Shown: positions 9,837 to 18,975 of the stretch, piece after piece
Position numbering within the stretch: position 1 is the stretch's first letter
Layout of the letters: every line of letters starts with the position of its first letter
Source of the DNA: Clostridiaceae bacterium BL-3
GTDB lineage: Bacteria > Bacillota > Clostridia > Clostridiales > Clostridiaceae
Assembly: GCA_902809985.1 (NCBI GenBank)
Contig: CADDXC010000001.1
Location: 2,294,001 to 2,358,000 of the forward strand
DNA: 64,000 nt
Direction: 5' to 3'
The notes under the pieces: model-generated
Told to the model about the DNA's origin: nothing
Database searches by the model: none
Seen by the model: only the letters and a program-made list of their open reading frames with translations
Position numbers and translations under genes: made by a program

Positions 9837-9911
9837 GCGGGAGTGGCTCAGTGGTAGAGCGTCACCTTGCCAAGGTGAACGTCGCGGGTTCAAATCCCGT
9901 CTTCCGCTCCA
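9837..9911 (+). tRNA. tRNA-Gly (anticodon GCC)
   Basis: This is a 75-nt cloverleaf with acceptor GCGGGAG/CTTCCGC, anticodon stem TCACC/GGTGA, loop TTGCCAA and an encoded CCA. Confidence 0.97.
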
Positions 9912-9920
9912 TTTATACAC

Positions 9921-9994
<74 letters not shown>

Positions 9995-9997
9995 AAG

Positions 9998-10053
9998 AAA
10001 GTACAAGGTAGTTTAATTATTGAAATATCAATAATTAAACTACCTTGTACTTT
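9998..10053. terminator. Terminator of the tRNA cluster
   Basis: A perfect stem of about 26 bp (AAAGTACAAGGTAG... with ...CTACCTTGTACTTT) has a 4-nt loop and a T-rich tail, directly after tRNA-Cys. It could act in both directions. Confidence 0.85.
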
Positions 10054-10146
10054 TAATACTGTTTTTTAAGTTGTAACTTTTTTTTGATTAATTAGGGAAC
10101 TGTGGTTATTTAAGTTAGGCGGCTATTATGAATTTGTGAATATTGA

Positions 10147-10572
10147 CTATCTTAACAAAGGCATACTACCTGTTAATTTATTAATTTTCTTCTTATTACC
10201 AAAAATAGCAATTCCAAAATATGTATGCTGATTTTCCAAAACAGTTGATACTTTCTGTAGATACTCACTGTAAACATTGCAACTTTGTGCAACATCCGAA
10301 AAGTCAACCGCAATAACATCATCAAAATCAGAAGTATATAGTTTTTCTCTTAATTCTCTAATAATCTCTTTATTCCCCTTTAAAATCGGTACTGGAATTG
10401 TAATAATACCTAGATGCTTTTTCCCGGAAGCGTCAGCAGCATCTTTGCCTACTAATTCAGGAATATGTTTTCCTAAGGTAATGCCCAATATTGCTGATGT
10501 ATTTGCAATCACCCCCAATGGAAGATCTTCATTTATTACCATGACACATTTTATGTTCTCTTGTTTATTCAT
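10147..10572 (-). CDS. DUF2000 family protein
   Basis: This 141-residue protein resembles the DUF2000 family: an N-terminal KCVMVINEDLPLGVIANTSAILG segment (here split over residues 9-31), then GKHLGI-type and YTSDFDDVIAVDFSD segments. Members are small, soluble and of uncertain function, sometimes compared with peptidyl-tRNA hydrolase 2-like folds. Its ATG overlaps the stop of the upstream AraC-type regulator gene (ATGA), so the two are translationally coupled. The regulator probably controls this gene and itself. Confidence 0.75.
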   Translation of the reverse strand: MNKQENIKCVMVINEDLPLGVIANTSAILGITLGKHIPELVGKDAADASGKKHLGIITIPVPILKGNKEIIRELREKLYTSDFDDVIAVDFSDVAQSCNVYSEYLQKVSTVLENQHTYFGIAIFGNKKKINKLTGSMPLLR

Positions 10573-11411
10573 TCATATTCTCCTTTGTCCGTAAATTTAT
10601 CTATAAAAATATTCATATATTGTTTTGGAGTCAAACCAATGAACTTTTTGAAAAATTTACTAAAATGGCTTTGGTCAGTAAATCCTGTATTTAATGCAAC
10701 CTCTATTGGGCTAATTCCATTTTCCAAAAATTTCCTAGATTTATCTATACGAATGCTCTCAAGATAACTATAAGGTGATATTCCTTTTTGCTTGGTAAAT
10801 GAACGCACCAAATTGTATTTACTTATCCCTGTCAGATTACTCAGATCATTCAGTGTAATATTTTTCATATAATTTTTTTCCAGAAAGTCACATACTGTTT
10901 TAATCTCCGTATTTATTTCCTGTATAACAGCTGCAGATATTGGTTTAGCATACTCAGTTATCAATTGTTCAATTATAAACAAAAAAATTTCCTCTTTTTT
11001 AAAATCTTTTTCACCTTGCATAATCATAAAGTATAATTCCTGTAATGATGTCACAATATCATTATTGAATATTACAGGCTCTGTAAAATACGGCATATAA
11101 TTTTTACCTGTAATTTCAAATACAATTTGTTTCATTGCATCAGGTTTAATATTTAAGCATCTATAATCAAGTGCCCTTCCATCAATCTGTTCACAAGTAT
11201 GATTGTCATGAGGATTAAATAAAATTAAATCACCATTTTTAATATCGTATTCTTTATTTTTACAAGACAAATGCCGCCTTCCATTTTTAATAAAGCCAAT
11301 AACATAATACTCGTGAAAATGGTTGGGAAATTTCTGCTTAATTCCTTTAAAATTATAAGCTTCTATATTTAACTCCTTATCTAAATAAACAGTTCGAGCT
11401 TCCTTTTGCAT
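10569..11411 (-). CDS. AraC-family transcriptional regulator
   Basis: This is a one-component regulator of 280 residues. The N-terminal cupin-like sensor domain contains FPNHFHEYYVIGFIKNGRR and NPHDNHTCEQ. The C-terminal pair of helix-turn-helix motifs includes LNDLSNLTGISKYNLVRSF and PIEVALNTGFTDQSHFSKFF, followed by the usual GLTPKQYMN. The frame extends further upstream without a family match. I chose the ATG at 11411 because AAAGGAG lies 9 nt before it. It is coupled to the DUF2000 gene downstream. The ligand is unknown. Confidence 0.92.
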   Translation of the reverse strand: MQKEARTVYLDKELNIEAYNFKGIKQKFPNHFHEYYVIGFIKNGRRHLSCKNKEYDIKNGDLILFNPHDNHTCEQIDGRALDYRCLNIKPDAMKQIVFEITGKNYMPYFTEPVIFNNDIVTSLQELYFMIMQGEKDFKKEEIFLFIIEQLITEYAKPISAAVIQEINTEIKTVCDFLEKNYMKNITLNDLSNLTGISKYNLVRSFTKQKGISPYSYLESIRIDKSRKFLENGISPIEVALNTGFTDQSHFSKFFKKFIGLTPKQYMNIFIDKFTDKGEYE

Positions 11412-11507
11412 TTTATAATACTCCTTTCTACTCGTTTTTAAAGATACCATAAATAAATCAATAATTCTTGTATGATATTGCATTACATATAAATTAATTT
11501 TCAAATT

Positions 11508-11537
11508 AAAAAAGACAACAACAAAGTTATCTTTTTT
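11508..11537 (-). terminator. Terminator after the histidine kinase gene
   Basis: On the minus strand AAAAAAGATAAC and GTTGTCTTTTTT pair around TTTGTT, ending in a T-run. It lies just past the kinase stop codon. Confidence 0.7.
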
Positions 11538-11568
11538 ATAATTAGGAAACATTTAATAATATTAAGTT

Positions 11569-12936
11569 TTAGCACTTTACATCCATGAATATTTTAAACA
11601 CCAGCTTCTCGTTTTCCCTACATGCCTTTACAAACCCACCGTGGTGTTTGACTATTTCTCTTACAATGGACAAGCCCAGGCCGCTGCCCTCTTTTTTTCT
11701 GGACAAATCACCTTTATACAGTCTTTCAAAAAAATTTTCTATATCTTCATCGCCAACTGGAGTTTCAGGAACATTTGATACTGAAACCACTGAATAAAAA
11801 CTATCATTGTATTTTTCCCTGCTTACATTGAATTCAACAATTGTACCATCTTTAGAATACTTGAGCGCATTGCTTAAAAGATTATTCACTGCCCTCAGAA
11901 ACAGATTGGGATCTGCTTTGATACCAATAGATTCCTGAGGTAATTTGAGTGAAAGCTTCAAGCCTTTCCGTATAAATTCATCTTCCTCTTCTTCAGCCAC
12001 CTGCCGTGCCAATTCATTTAACTCCAGACATTGCCTTTCAAGTATTATGTCCTTAGAAGACAGTTTCGAATATTCGAAAAAATCATCCAGCATACTTTTT
12101 AAATACAATCCTTTTTTATTCATTATATCTATATAATCCTCAAGTTCACGTTTCGAATCATATTTTCCATTTTTAATCATGTCTATATACCCCAGTATAG
12201 TAGTTAAAGGAGTTCTCAGATCATGGGATATATTGGTTAAGAATTCATTTCTGTTTTTCTCCTCTCCTTCAATCCTTGAAGCCATATAATTTATGTCTTC
12301 AGATAATTCTCTAAGTTCGTTTTTATATTTAAGAGGGACTCTTTCGGATAGATCGCCTTCGGCAATACTTCTAACTGTTGATTTTATTTTGGATATATAA
12401 GATATGCGTTTCCATATGAGCGTGAAAAATACAATTATGAAGATTAAAATTGCCATTACACCTACAATATTGCTATTATCCAATTTACCATAGCCAGTAT
12501 ATATGTAATACAGATAATACCCATCTTTTAGGTAATCACACCTGGTTATTTTAACCAGATTATCTCTATGGGCATTTAAAAATTTAAATGTTCTTTTTCC
12601 ATTTTCAATCTGATCATTATCTATACTTTTAATTTCTCTATTATTTGAAGCTATCACCCCTCCATCTTTTCTCACTACAAAAATAAAATAGGTCATACTA
12701 TATTCTCTGTCCATATATTTTTGTAATTTTCCAGAATTATTCATATCCATATTTTTCAAGTCCTGTTCAACTGGGGCAATCATGTTTTTATATATATATT
12801 CAGGAGTGCCATTATAACTATTCAAAAAAGAACCCAAAACAAATTCTCTCAAAAAAACTGCAAGTACAAGTGATATAATCACCGAAAAAACTGCAGAAAA
12901 AGCCAGTTCACTCCTGAGTTTAAATATCCTTTTCAA
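11569..12936 (-). CDS. Sensor histidine kinase (HAMP-type)
   Basis: This is a membrane kinase of 455 residues. It has a first membrane segment at about residues 12-32, an extracellular domain to about 155, a second membrane segment (GVMAILIFIIVFFTLIW), then a HAMP domain. The HisKA box FLTNISHDLRTPLTTILGY holds the phosphorylated His. In the ATPase domain the N box is NLLSNALKYS and a G box is KEGSGLGLSIVREIV. It overlaps the response regulator gene by 17 bp and follows an ABC exporter in one operon. This arrangement is typical of cell-envelope stress or peptide-antibiotic sensing, but the signal is not evident. Confidence 0.95.
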   Translation of the reverse strand: MKRIFKLRSELAFSAVFSVIISLVLAVFLREFVLGSFLNSYNGTPEYIYKNMIAPVEQDLKNMDMNNSGKLQKYMDREYSMTYFIFVVRKDGGVIASNNREIKSIDNDQIENGKRTFKFLNAHRDNLVKITRCDYLKDGYYLYYIYTGYGKLDNSNIVGVMAILIFIIVFFTLIWKRISYISKIKSTVRSIAEGDLSERVPLKYKNELRELSEDINYMASRIEGEEKNRNEFLTNISHDLRTPLTTILGYIDMIKNGKYDSKRELEDYIDIMNKKGLYLKSMLDDFFEYSKLSSKDIILERQCLELNELARQVAEEEEDEFIRKGLKLSLKLPQESIGIKADPNLFLRAVNNLLSNALKYSKDGTIVEFNVSREKYNDSFYSVVSVSNVPETPVGDEDIENFFERLYKGDLSRKKEGSGLGLSIVREIVKHHGGFVKACRENEKLVFKIFMDVKC

Positions 12937-13609
12937 TTTTATAACCTACTCCCCATATAGTTTTTATGTATTTACCCTGCTTAACACTATCTCCCAGTTT
13001 TCTCCTTAAATTTTTAACATGCATGGTTACAGTATTGTCATTTTCCAGAAAGGTATCCTTCCAGATTATCTCATAGAGTGTCCTGGTGGAATATACCCGT
13101 CCCCTATTTGATGCCAGCGTGTACAAAATTTCATATTCCTTTGGAGTAAGCACAACTTCCACATTATCTTTTTTTACTGTATGCTCCAGGGTATTTATTT
13201 CTATATCCCTAATTTTCAGCATATGGTTTTGCAGGGTATTACCGGCTTTAGCTCTCCTGAGTACAGCCATCACCCTCAATGAGAGTTCCGTAAAATCAAA
13301 GGGCTTTACTATATAATCATCACATCCAGCTATGAACCCTTTTATCTTGTCCATTTGCTGGTCTTTTGCAGTGAGAAGTATAACAGGCAGACTCGAGAAT
13401 TTCCTGAGTTTAGACAGCATGGTATATCCGTCCATCTTGGGCATCATAATGTCCAGAATTATCAGAGAAACTGGCTTTGATTTTAAAATTTCCAGACCTT
13501 TTTCTCCATCAGAAGCATTATATACCGTATAGCTTTCCTTTTGAAAATAATTTACAAGCATATTCCTTATGTCATTGTCATCATCTATTATCAATATATT
13601 TTCCCTCAC
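12920..13609 (-). CDS. OmpR/PhoB-family response regulator
   Basis: The receiver domain starts at ENILIIDDDNDIRN, with the phospho-acceptor Asp in LIILDIMMPKMDGY and the conserved Lys in YIVKPFDF. The C-terminal winged helix ends in TIWGVGYKIE. I chose GTG at 13609 because the receiver domain begins right there; an in-frame TTG at 13651 would overlap the permease stop (TTGA) and add 14 residues. It is the cognate partner of the kinase encoded next to it, and probably regulates the ABC exporter genes upstream in the same operon. Confidence 0.94.
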   Translation of the reverse strand: MRENILIIDDDNDIRNMLVNYFQKESYTVYNASDGEKGLEILKSKPVSLIILDIMMPKMDGYTMLSKLRKFSSLPVILLTAKDQQMDKIKGFIAGCDDYIVKPFDFTELSLRVMAVLRRAKAGNTLQNHMLKIRDIEINTLEHTVKKDNVEVVLTPKEYEILYTLASNRGRVYSTRTLYEIIWKDTFLENDNTVTMHVKNLRRKLGDSVKQGKYIKTIWGVGYKIEKDI

Positions 13610-13647
13610 ATCAATCACCCAATTTAAAATTATAGCACTTTGTATTT

Positions 13648-14817
13648 TCAATCAAAATCCCTTTTGCCAAAAACATAACTGCTTAAAAACAGCATGACTA
13701 GAGTCCATGCTAAACAGGTTATCAATATAAAAGCTACATTTATGGTACTGGTAAGTTGCACAGAAATATCACCACTCAATGTGCTTATTACGTCAACTAT
13801 ATATGGAACAGGCAGAAATTTTACCAAAACCCCGTATTTTGCCGATACAACATATCTGCCTGCAAAACCAAAAAGATACCAGACGGCCGTTCCTCCAATT
13901 AACATAAAACTTATAAGAGATGAAATAAGTGAATTTCTGCATAAAACCGATATGAACAGAATTATTGATACAATGGCTATTGAAACAATTATTGCAATCA
14001 ACACCATTTCAATAATTGCACTCCAGAGGGGAATAATTGATCTGCTTCCATTTACATACCTCATCTGTGAGGTTATTGGACTCAATATGAGAGAGCTGTC
14101 AAAAACATACTTTGCGCCTACATCAAAAGGCAGCCTTAAATCTGAAATGCCAAGGTGAATTCCACCTTCCAGTATGAATATTAAGGTACTTACAATCAAC
14201 GTACCTGTACTTAAGATTATGGCAGCAACAAACTTGGACATAATGATTTTCTTCCTTGAAATAGGTTTTGTAACCAAATTCTTAATTGTGTTCGGAGAGT
14301 AATCTCCTGACACTATGTCGGACAAGAATACAATGAGAATAAGTAAAAAAAACACCGGTATAAAATACGCCAGAATTTCCATAGCTGAATACATTCCCTT
14401 TGGTATAAGCTCATTTTTTTCTATATTATATTTTTTCTCATATTTCAATTGAAGCAGCTTGTATTCATTCTCAGGGTTATTTTCCCTTTCCAATTTTTGA
14501 ATTCGCTCATCCAATTTTGATTTATCATAATTTTTTATTTCATTGAGCTGCTCTTCTTTATCTTTTATCTCCTTCTGTGTACCCACTATATCTCTGGAAA
14601 ACTCGGCCTTTTTCAATTCTGAATCGGCTTTATCCCTGCCTATTTTTTGATTGACAAGAAGAGCTTTATATTTCTGGGATTGTGCTTCCAGAGTATTTGT
14701 TTTCAAGGTGATTATCAATCCAAATCCAATTGTAACCATAAGGACAATGACAATCCAAATTTTCTTTTTAACAACTATCCTTTTTAATTCCTCCCATATA
14801 TATTTATTCATCATCAT
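13648..14817 (-). CDS. ABC-2 type transporter permease
   Basis: This is a membrane subunit of 389 residues. It has an N-terminal membrane helix (IWIVIVLMVTIGFGLIITL), then an extracytoplasmic coiled-coil region rich in Lys/Glu (about residues 40-130), then five or so further membrane helices. The segment DYSPNTIKNLVTKPISRKKII is characteristic of ABC-2 permeases of the bacitracin/lantibiotic-immunity type. Its start overlaps the ATPase gene by 14 bp. With the ATPase it forms a predicted exporter whose substrate is unknown. Confidence 0.88.
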   Translation of the reverse strand: MMMNKYIWEELKRIVVKKKIWIVIVLMVTIGFGLIITLKTNTLEAQSQKYKALLVNQKIGRDKADSELKKAEFSRDIVGTQKEIKDKEEQLNEIKNYDKSKLDERIQKLERENNPENEYKLLQLKYEKKYNIEKNELIPKGMYSAMEILAYFIPVFFLLILIVFLSDIVSGDYSPNTIKNLVTKPISRKKIIMSKFVAAIILSTGTLIVSTLIFILEGGIHLGISDLRLPFDVGAKYVFDSSLILSPITSQMRYVNGSRSIIPLWSAIIEMVLIAIIVSIAIVSIILFISVLCRNSLISSLISFMLIGGTAVWYLFGFAGRYVVSAKYGVLVKFLPVPYIVDVISTLSGDISVQLTSTINVAFILITCLAWTLVMLFLSSYVFGKRDFD

Positions 14818-15751
14818 TTACCCCCATCATCTTTATAAATTTATCTTCCAGATTTTGCTTTATTTCAAAACAGCCTTCCACAATTATTCCGCTGTCATGT
14901 AATCTTTTCAATACCGTAAATAAATCACATGATTCAGTATTTATTAAAATTGAGACTCCATCATTTTTTACTTCCAACAGTTTTACATCAAATATATTTT
15001 TTATAATTTCCGATGCCTTTTCAGATAAATTCGTTTTTATAAACATGTTTTTTGCACTACTGGCTTTGGAATTGCTGCCTATTTTTTCAACGCCCACAAT
15101 TTTACCCTCATCTATAAAAACAACCTTTGTACATATACTCTCTATTTCACTTAAAATATGTGAAGATATAAGAACACTTACCCCCTTTTCCTCAGCTAAA
15201 ATCTTTATAGTATTTTTAAGTTCCACAACCCCGATTGGATCCAACCCATTTGTAGGTTCATCCAATATCAAAAGGGATATGCGGCCCATAAGCGCCTGGG
15301 CAAGCCCCAGCCTCTGCTTCATTCCCAGAGAATATGTTTTTACCTTTTTATCAATTTTTGAACCTAATTTAGAATATTTTATGACATCTTCTATCTTATC
15401 TTTTGTAACGCTTTCCATCATGCCGGCTATATAATTCAAGTTCTGTCTTCCAGTCATATAACCGTAAAACTCCGGTTTCTCCACTATAGCCCCTATATTT
15501 TTCAGTGCTTTTTCTCTTTCAGTTTTAAGATCTTTTCCTTCTATTAGAATTTCACCTTTATCCGTGGACAACATACTGGTTATAATTTTGATCAATGTAG
15601 TCTTTCCAGCACCATTTTTCCCTACAAGACCGCAGATCTCACCTGCATTTATGGAAAAAGCAATGTCTTTTAAGACTTGTACCTTTCCTCTTTTTTTAAA
15701 AACTCCTTTTAACTCCAATACTTTTTGTATCAATGGTATCATTCTCCTCAT
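14804..15751 (-). CDS. ABC transporter ATP-binding protein (BcrA-like)
   Basis: This is the ATPase of a drug/peptide-type ABC-2 exporter, 315 residues. Walker A is GLVGKNGAGKTTLIKI, the signature is YSLGMKQRLGLAQALMG, Walker B is LLILDEPTNGLDP and the H-loop is SHILSEIE. An accessory C-terminal domain of about 90 residues follows, as in BcrA-type proteins. The start is uncertain: ATG at 15751 has no SD, while AGGAG lies inside the first codons and could serve a TTG at 15733. It is the first gene of an operon with the permease, response regulator and kinase. Confidence 0.93.
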   Translation of the reverse strand: MRRMIPLIQKVLELKGVFKKRGKVQVLKDIAFSINAGEICGLVGKNGAGKTTLIKIITSMLSTDKGEILIEGKDLKTEREKALKNIGAIVEKPEFYGYMTGRQNLNYIAGMMESVTKDKIEDVIKYSKLGSKIDKKVKTYSLGMKQRLGLAQALMGRISLLILDEPTNGLDPIGVVELKNTIKILAEEKGVSVLISSHILSEIESICTKVVFIDEGKIVGVEKIGSNSKASSAKNMFIKTNLSEKASEIIKNIFDVKLLEVKNDGVSILINTESCDLFTVLKRLHDSGIIVEGCFEIKQNLEDKFIKMMGVNDDE

Positions 15752-15893
15752 AATCTATTTACTATGTTCATTTAAAATTGTAAAATATAAAAGTATAATA
15801 AAAATATATTAAAGATAAAGAAAAAATAAAGTTTTTTTCAGGGAGTATTAGCAATAATGATACGATAATTCAAAATAGATAGGAAGTGTAAAC

Positions 15894-17042
15894 TTGAACA
15901 GCATATCAAGAAATGTACAATCCGTGGAAATTTCAGGTATCAGAAAATTTTACAACAAAGTTATCCAATATCCGGATGCAATATCACTAACTTTAGGACA
16001 GCCTGATTTCAATGTACCCGGTAAAATCAAAACAGCTATGATAAAAGCTATTGAAGACAACAAAACTACATATACTTCAAATGCGGGTATCATAGAACTA
16101 AGAGAGGAAATATCAAAATATCTTAAGGGATTTCATATAAATTATAGTAAAGATGAGATCTGCATAACCATAGGTGGAAGTGAAGCACTGATGGATGTGT
16201 TTGCAGCATTGATAAACAGCGGCGATAAAATACTCATACCAAATCCCGCTTACCCAGCTTACGAAAGCTGTGTAAAAATTTTAGGTGGAAATATAGTCAC
16301 CTATAATTTAAAAGATGATTTCTCTATAGACTTTGACAATTTGAAAAGAACACTTGAAAATGAAAAGCCCAAGGTAATGGTTTTATCATACCCTTCCAAT
16401 CCCACTGGTGCCGTTTTGTCTGGAGATGACAATAGGAAACTTTATAATTTGATTAAGAAAAATAAATTGATTGTAATAAGTGATGAGATCTACGCTTCAT
16501 TAAATTTTGAAAAGGATTATTTTTCCCCGGCTCAATACAATGATATAAAAGATCACATTATATTAGTCAGCGGTTTTTCCAAAATGTTTTCAATGACAGG
16601 CCTCAGGATAGGTTATGTATGTGCCCATAAATCATTTATGGATGAAATAATGAAAGTTCATCAGTACAACGTGTCCTGTGCTCCATCCATATCCCAGTGG
16701 GGAGCCTATGCAGGATTAAAAAGCTGTATGAAGGATGTAGATTACATGTGCTCAAAATTTATTGAAAGAAGAGATTACATATATAATAAATTAAAATCTC
16801 TGGGATTTGAACTGAATCTACCTAGAGGCGCTTTTTACGTTTTTCCCTCAATAAAAAATTTCAACATGAAAAGTGAAGAATTCTGTGAAAAGCTCTTAAA
16901 GGAAGCCAAAGTAGCCGTTGTACCCGGCTCCGCTTTTGGAACAAAAGGCGAAGGGCATATTAGAATATCCTATGCCTACAGCATGGATAAACTTAAAACT
17001 TCCATGGGAAAAATAGAAGACTGGATAGCAAGTCATTTTTAG
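15894..17042 (+). CDS. PLP-dependent aminotransferase (PatA/AspC-like)
   Basis: This is a class I/II aminotransferase of 382 residues. Visible landmarks are SLTLGQPDF, TTYTSNAGIIELREEI, the substrate-site YPSNPTGAV, SDEIYA and the PLP-lysine segment VSGFSKMFSMTGLRIGY; a C-terminal HIRISYAYS carries the carboxylate-binding Arg. It starts at TTG after AGGAAGTG. It converges with dapB, and dapA and asd lie beyond. Because dapH (the acetylase branch) is also in this window, N-acetyl-LL-diaminopimelate aminotransferase (PatA) is an attractive role, but other amino-acid substrates remain possible. Confidence 0.88.
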   Translation: MNSISRNVQSVEISGIRKFYNKVIQYPDAISLTLGQPDFNVPGKIKTAMIKAIEDNKTTYTSNAGIIELREEISKYLKGFHINYSKDEICITIGGSEALMDVFAALINSGDKILIPNPAYPAYESCVKILGGNIVTYNLKDDFSIDFDNLKRTLENEKPKVMVLSYPSNPTGAVLSGDDNRKLYNLIKKNKLIVISDEIYASLNFEKDYFSPAQYNDIKDHIILVSGFSKMFSMTGLRIGYVCAHKSFMDEIMKVHQYNVSCAPSISQWGAYAGLKSCMKDVDYMCSKFIERRDYIYNKLKSLGFELNLPRGAFYVFPSIKNFNMKSEEFCEKLLKEAKVAVVPGSAFGTKGEGHIRISYAYSMDKLKTSMGKIEDWIASHF

Positions 17043-17061
17043 AACCGTCAAGCATTTTTTA

Positions 17062-17114
17062 GGTTCAGATGGAGTTTGTTTATGAGGAATACTCCTTCTC
17101 CATCCAAACCTTTT
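17062..17114. terminator. Bidirectional terminator between aminotransferase and dapB
   Basis: GGTT plus GATGGAG pairs with CTCCATC plus AACC, followed by TTTT on the plus strand and preceded by A-rich sequence. It separates two convergent genes. Confidence 0.7.
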
Positions 17115-17166
17115 ATACAATGAATATTATTCAGCACCTTTTCAAGTAAAAAGAACTACTTGATCT

Positions 17167-17913
17167 TTATGAAATTACATCATCCATGGAATAGAATCCG
17201 CTCTTTCGACCATACATAAACTCACAGGCTTTTAAGGCCCCTACTGCAAATACTTCTCTTGAAATAGCTGTATGTTTTATCTCTATGGTTTCACCCTGTC
17301 CGGCAAATATAACCTCATGCTCTCCTACTATGCTTCCGCCTCTCACTGCATGGATACCTATTTCATTATGAGCTCTTTTTCTGATTCCCTCTCTTCCATT
17401 TACAAAATTTATATCCTCTGATATGGAATTCTTTATGGTATTTCCCAGTAATAATGCCGTCCCACTTGGGGCATCAACTTTCTGGTTGTGATGCTTTTCT
17501 ATTATCTCTATATCAAAATTTTTATATAGAAGGACACTTATATCTTTTAATACTTTATTTATCACATTTATACCTATGGACATATTTGCGGATCTAAAGA
17601 TGGGAATACTATTTGAAGCTTCTTTTATCTTATTTATTTGCTGTTCACTATATCCAGTGGTGCAGAATATTACTCCAATGTTTTTTTTATTTCCATATTC
17701 AATAAGCGAATCCAATGCTTCAGGTCTTGAGAAATCTAGTATAACATCCGCATCCACATCACATTCTCCTATATTGTGAAAAACAGGAAATTTATTCTCT
17801 GCAGAATTCTTATCCACTCCTGCTACTATGGACACTTCTGAATTCTTTTCTGCCAGACCTGTTATTACCTTCCCCATTTTACCATTACATCCATTCAATA
17901 TAACCCTCACCAT
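17167..17913 (-). CDS. dapB: 4-hydroxy-tetrahydrodipicolinate reductase
   Basis: This reduces the DapA product with NAD(P)H in lysine/diaminopimelate synthesis. It has 248 residues, the usual length. The N-terminal nucleotide-binding motif is [10 protein letters not shown], the catalytic segment is [16 protein letters not shown], and the C-terminus contains [18 protein letters not shown]. It lies downstream of asd and dapA on the same strand, with a 143-bp gap from dapA that contains a hairpin. Confidence 0.97.
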   Translation of the reverse strand: MVRVILNGCNGKMGKVITGLAEKNSEVSIVAGVDKNSAENKFPVFHNIGECDVDADVILDFSRPEALDSLIEYGNKKNIGVIFCTTGYSEQQINKIKEASNSIPIFRSANMSIGINVINKVLKDISVLLYKNFDIEIIEKHHNQKVDAPSGTALLLGNTIKNSISEDINFVNGREGIRKRAHNEIGIHAVRGGSIVGEHEVIFAGQGETIEIKHTAISREVFAVGALKACEFMYGRKSGFYSMDDVIS

Positions 17914-17970
17914 TTATATCTCTCCTTAAAATTATTTATTTTAAAAAATTAAAACCCATTACATACAATT

Positions 17971-18000
17971 TAACGTGAAAGTAGCTTGTCTTTCACGTTA
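17971..18000. repeat. Hairpin between dapA and dapB
   Basis: TAACGTGAAAG and CTTTCACGTTA form a perfect 11-bp stem around an 8-nt loop. There is no U-run on the minus strand, so it is not a standard terminator. It could be a processing/attenuation stem or a protein-binding palindrome. Confidence 0.5.
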
Positions 18001-18056
18001 AATTTACGAAATGAAATTTTCCATTTACATAATATTCTCAATAATTCATTCTATTT

Positions 18057-18938
18057 TTATTTCAAAAGTCCATAATTTTTAAGTTCTGATTTCACGATCT
18101 TCAGGTTCTCTTCTGACATACTGCAGAGTGGAAGTCTCAAATGACCTACATTCATTCCCAAAATATTCATAGCTGTCTTTATAGGTATAGGATTTGTCTC
18201 TATAAACATAGTATTCATCAATGACAATGCCTTTAACTGCATAGCTGCTGCCTCTTCCACTTTCCCCTCTAAAAACAACTTACACATATCATGCATGTCT
18301 TTAGGAATAATGTTGGCAAGTACAGATATAACGCCTATTCCTCCCAGGGAAAGTATAGGTATTGTCTGATCATCGTTTCCTGAATACAGATCTATCTTAT
18401 CTCCACACAGTGCTTTTACCTGAGCAATCTGACTTATATTTCCACTGGCCTCCTTAATAGCCTGAATATTTTCTATCTGGCATAATTTTTCCAGTGTTTT
18501 AGGTCTTAAATTCAATCCAGTTCTCCCTGGTACATTGTATATAACTATGGGTGTTTTTATACTTGAAGCAACTGCTTTAAAATGTTCCACCAGTCCCTTT
18601 TGTGTAGTTTTATTATAGTAAGGCGTAATTACCAAAACTCCATCTACGCCTATACTTTCTGCCCATTTGCTCATATTTACAGCAGTTTCAGTACAGTTAC
18701 TTCCTGTTCCTGCAATAACTGGGATTCTTCCTTTAACTGTATCTACAGTAAACTTTATAGTATCTTTTCTTTCCTTTTCTGTCATAGTAGAAGCTTCTCC
18801 AGTAGTTCCACAAATTATTATGGCATCAGTACCTGACTCAATCTGCCACTTGAGCAATTCCTTCAATTTCTTAAAATCCACTCCACTATCATTAAAAGGA
18901 GTAATTATAGCAACTCCCGAGCCTTTAAATAAACTCAT
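18057..18938 (-). CDS. dapA: 4-hydroxy-tetrahydrodipicolinate synthase
   Basis: This condenses aspartate semialdehyde with pyruvate, the first committed step to diaminopimelate and lysine. It is a TIM-barrel of 293 residues. Landmarks are [39 protein letters not shown] (catalytic Tyr), the Schiff-base lysine in AIKEASGN and [15 protein letters not shown]. The ATG follows GAGGTG. It is 37 bp downstream of asd. Confidence 0.97.
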   Translation of the reverse strand: MSLFKGSGVAIITPFNDSGVDFKKLKELLKWQIESGTDAIIICGTTGEASTMTEKERKDTIKFTVDTVKGRIPVIAGTGSNCTETAVNMSKWAESIGVDGVLVITPYYNKTTQKGLVEHFKAVASSIKTPIVIYNVPGRTGLNLRPKTLEKLCQIENIQAIKEASGNISQIAQVKALCGDKIDLYSGNDDQTIPILSLGGIGVISVLANIIPKDMHDMCKLFLEGKVEEAAAMQLKALSLMNTMFIETNPIPIKTAMNILGMNVGHLRLPLCSMSEENLKIVKSELKNYGLLK

Positions 18939-18975
18939 AATAACACCTCATCATTAAAATATTTAATAAAATATA

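Noticed and set aside
13694-14158. Plus-strand frame of 154 codons opposite the ABC permease
   Set aside because: Antisense shadow of the permease gene; composition is not protein-like.
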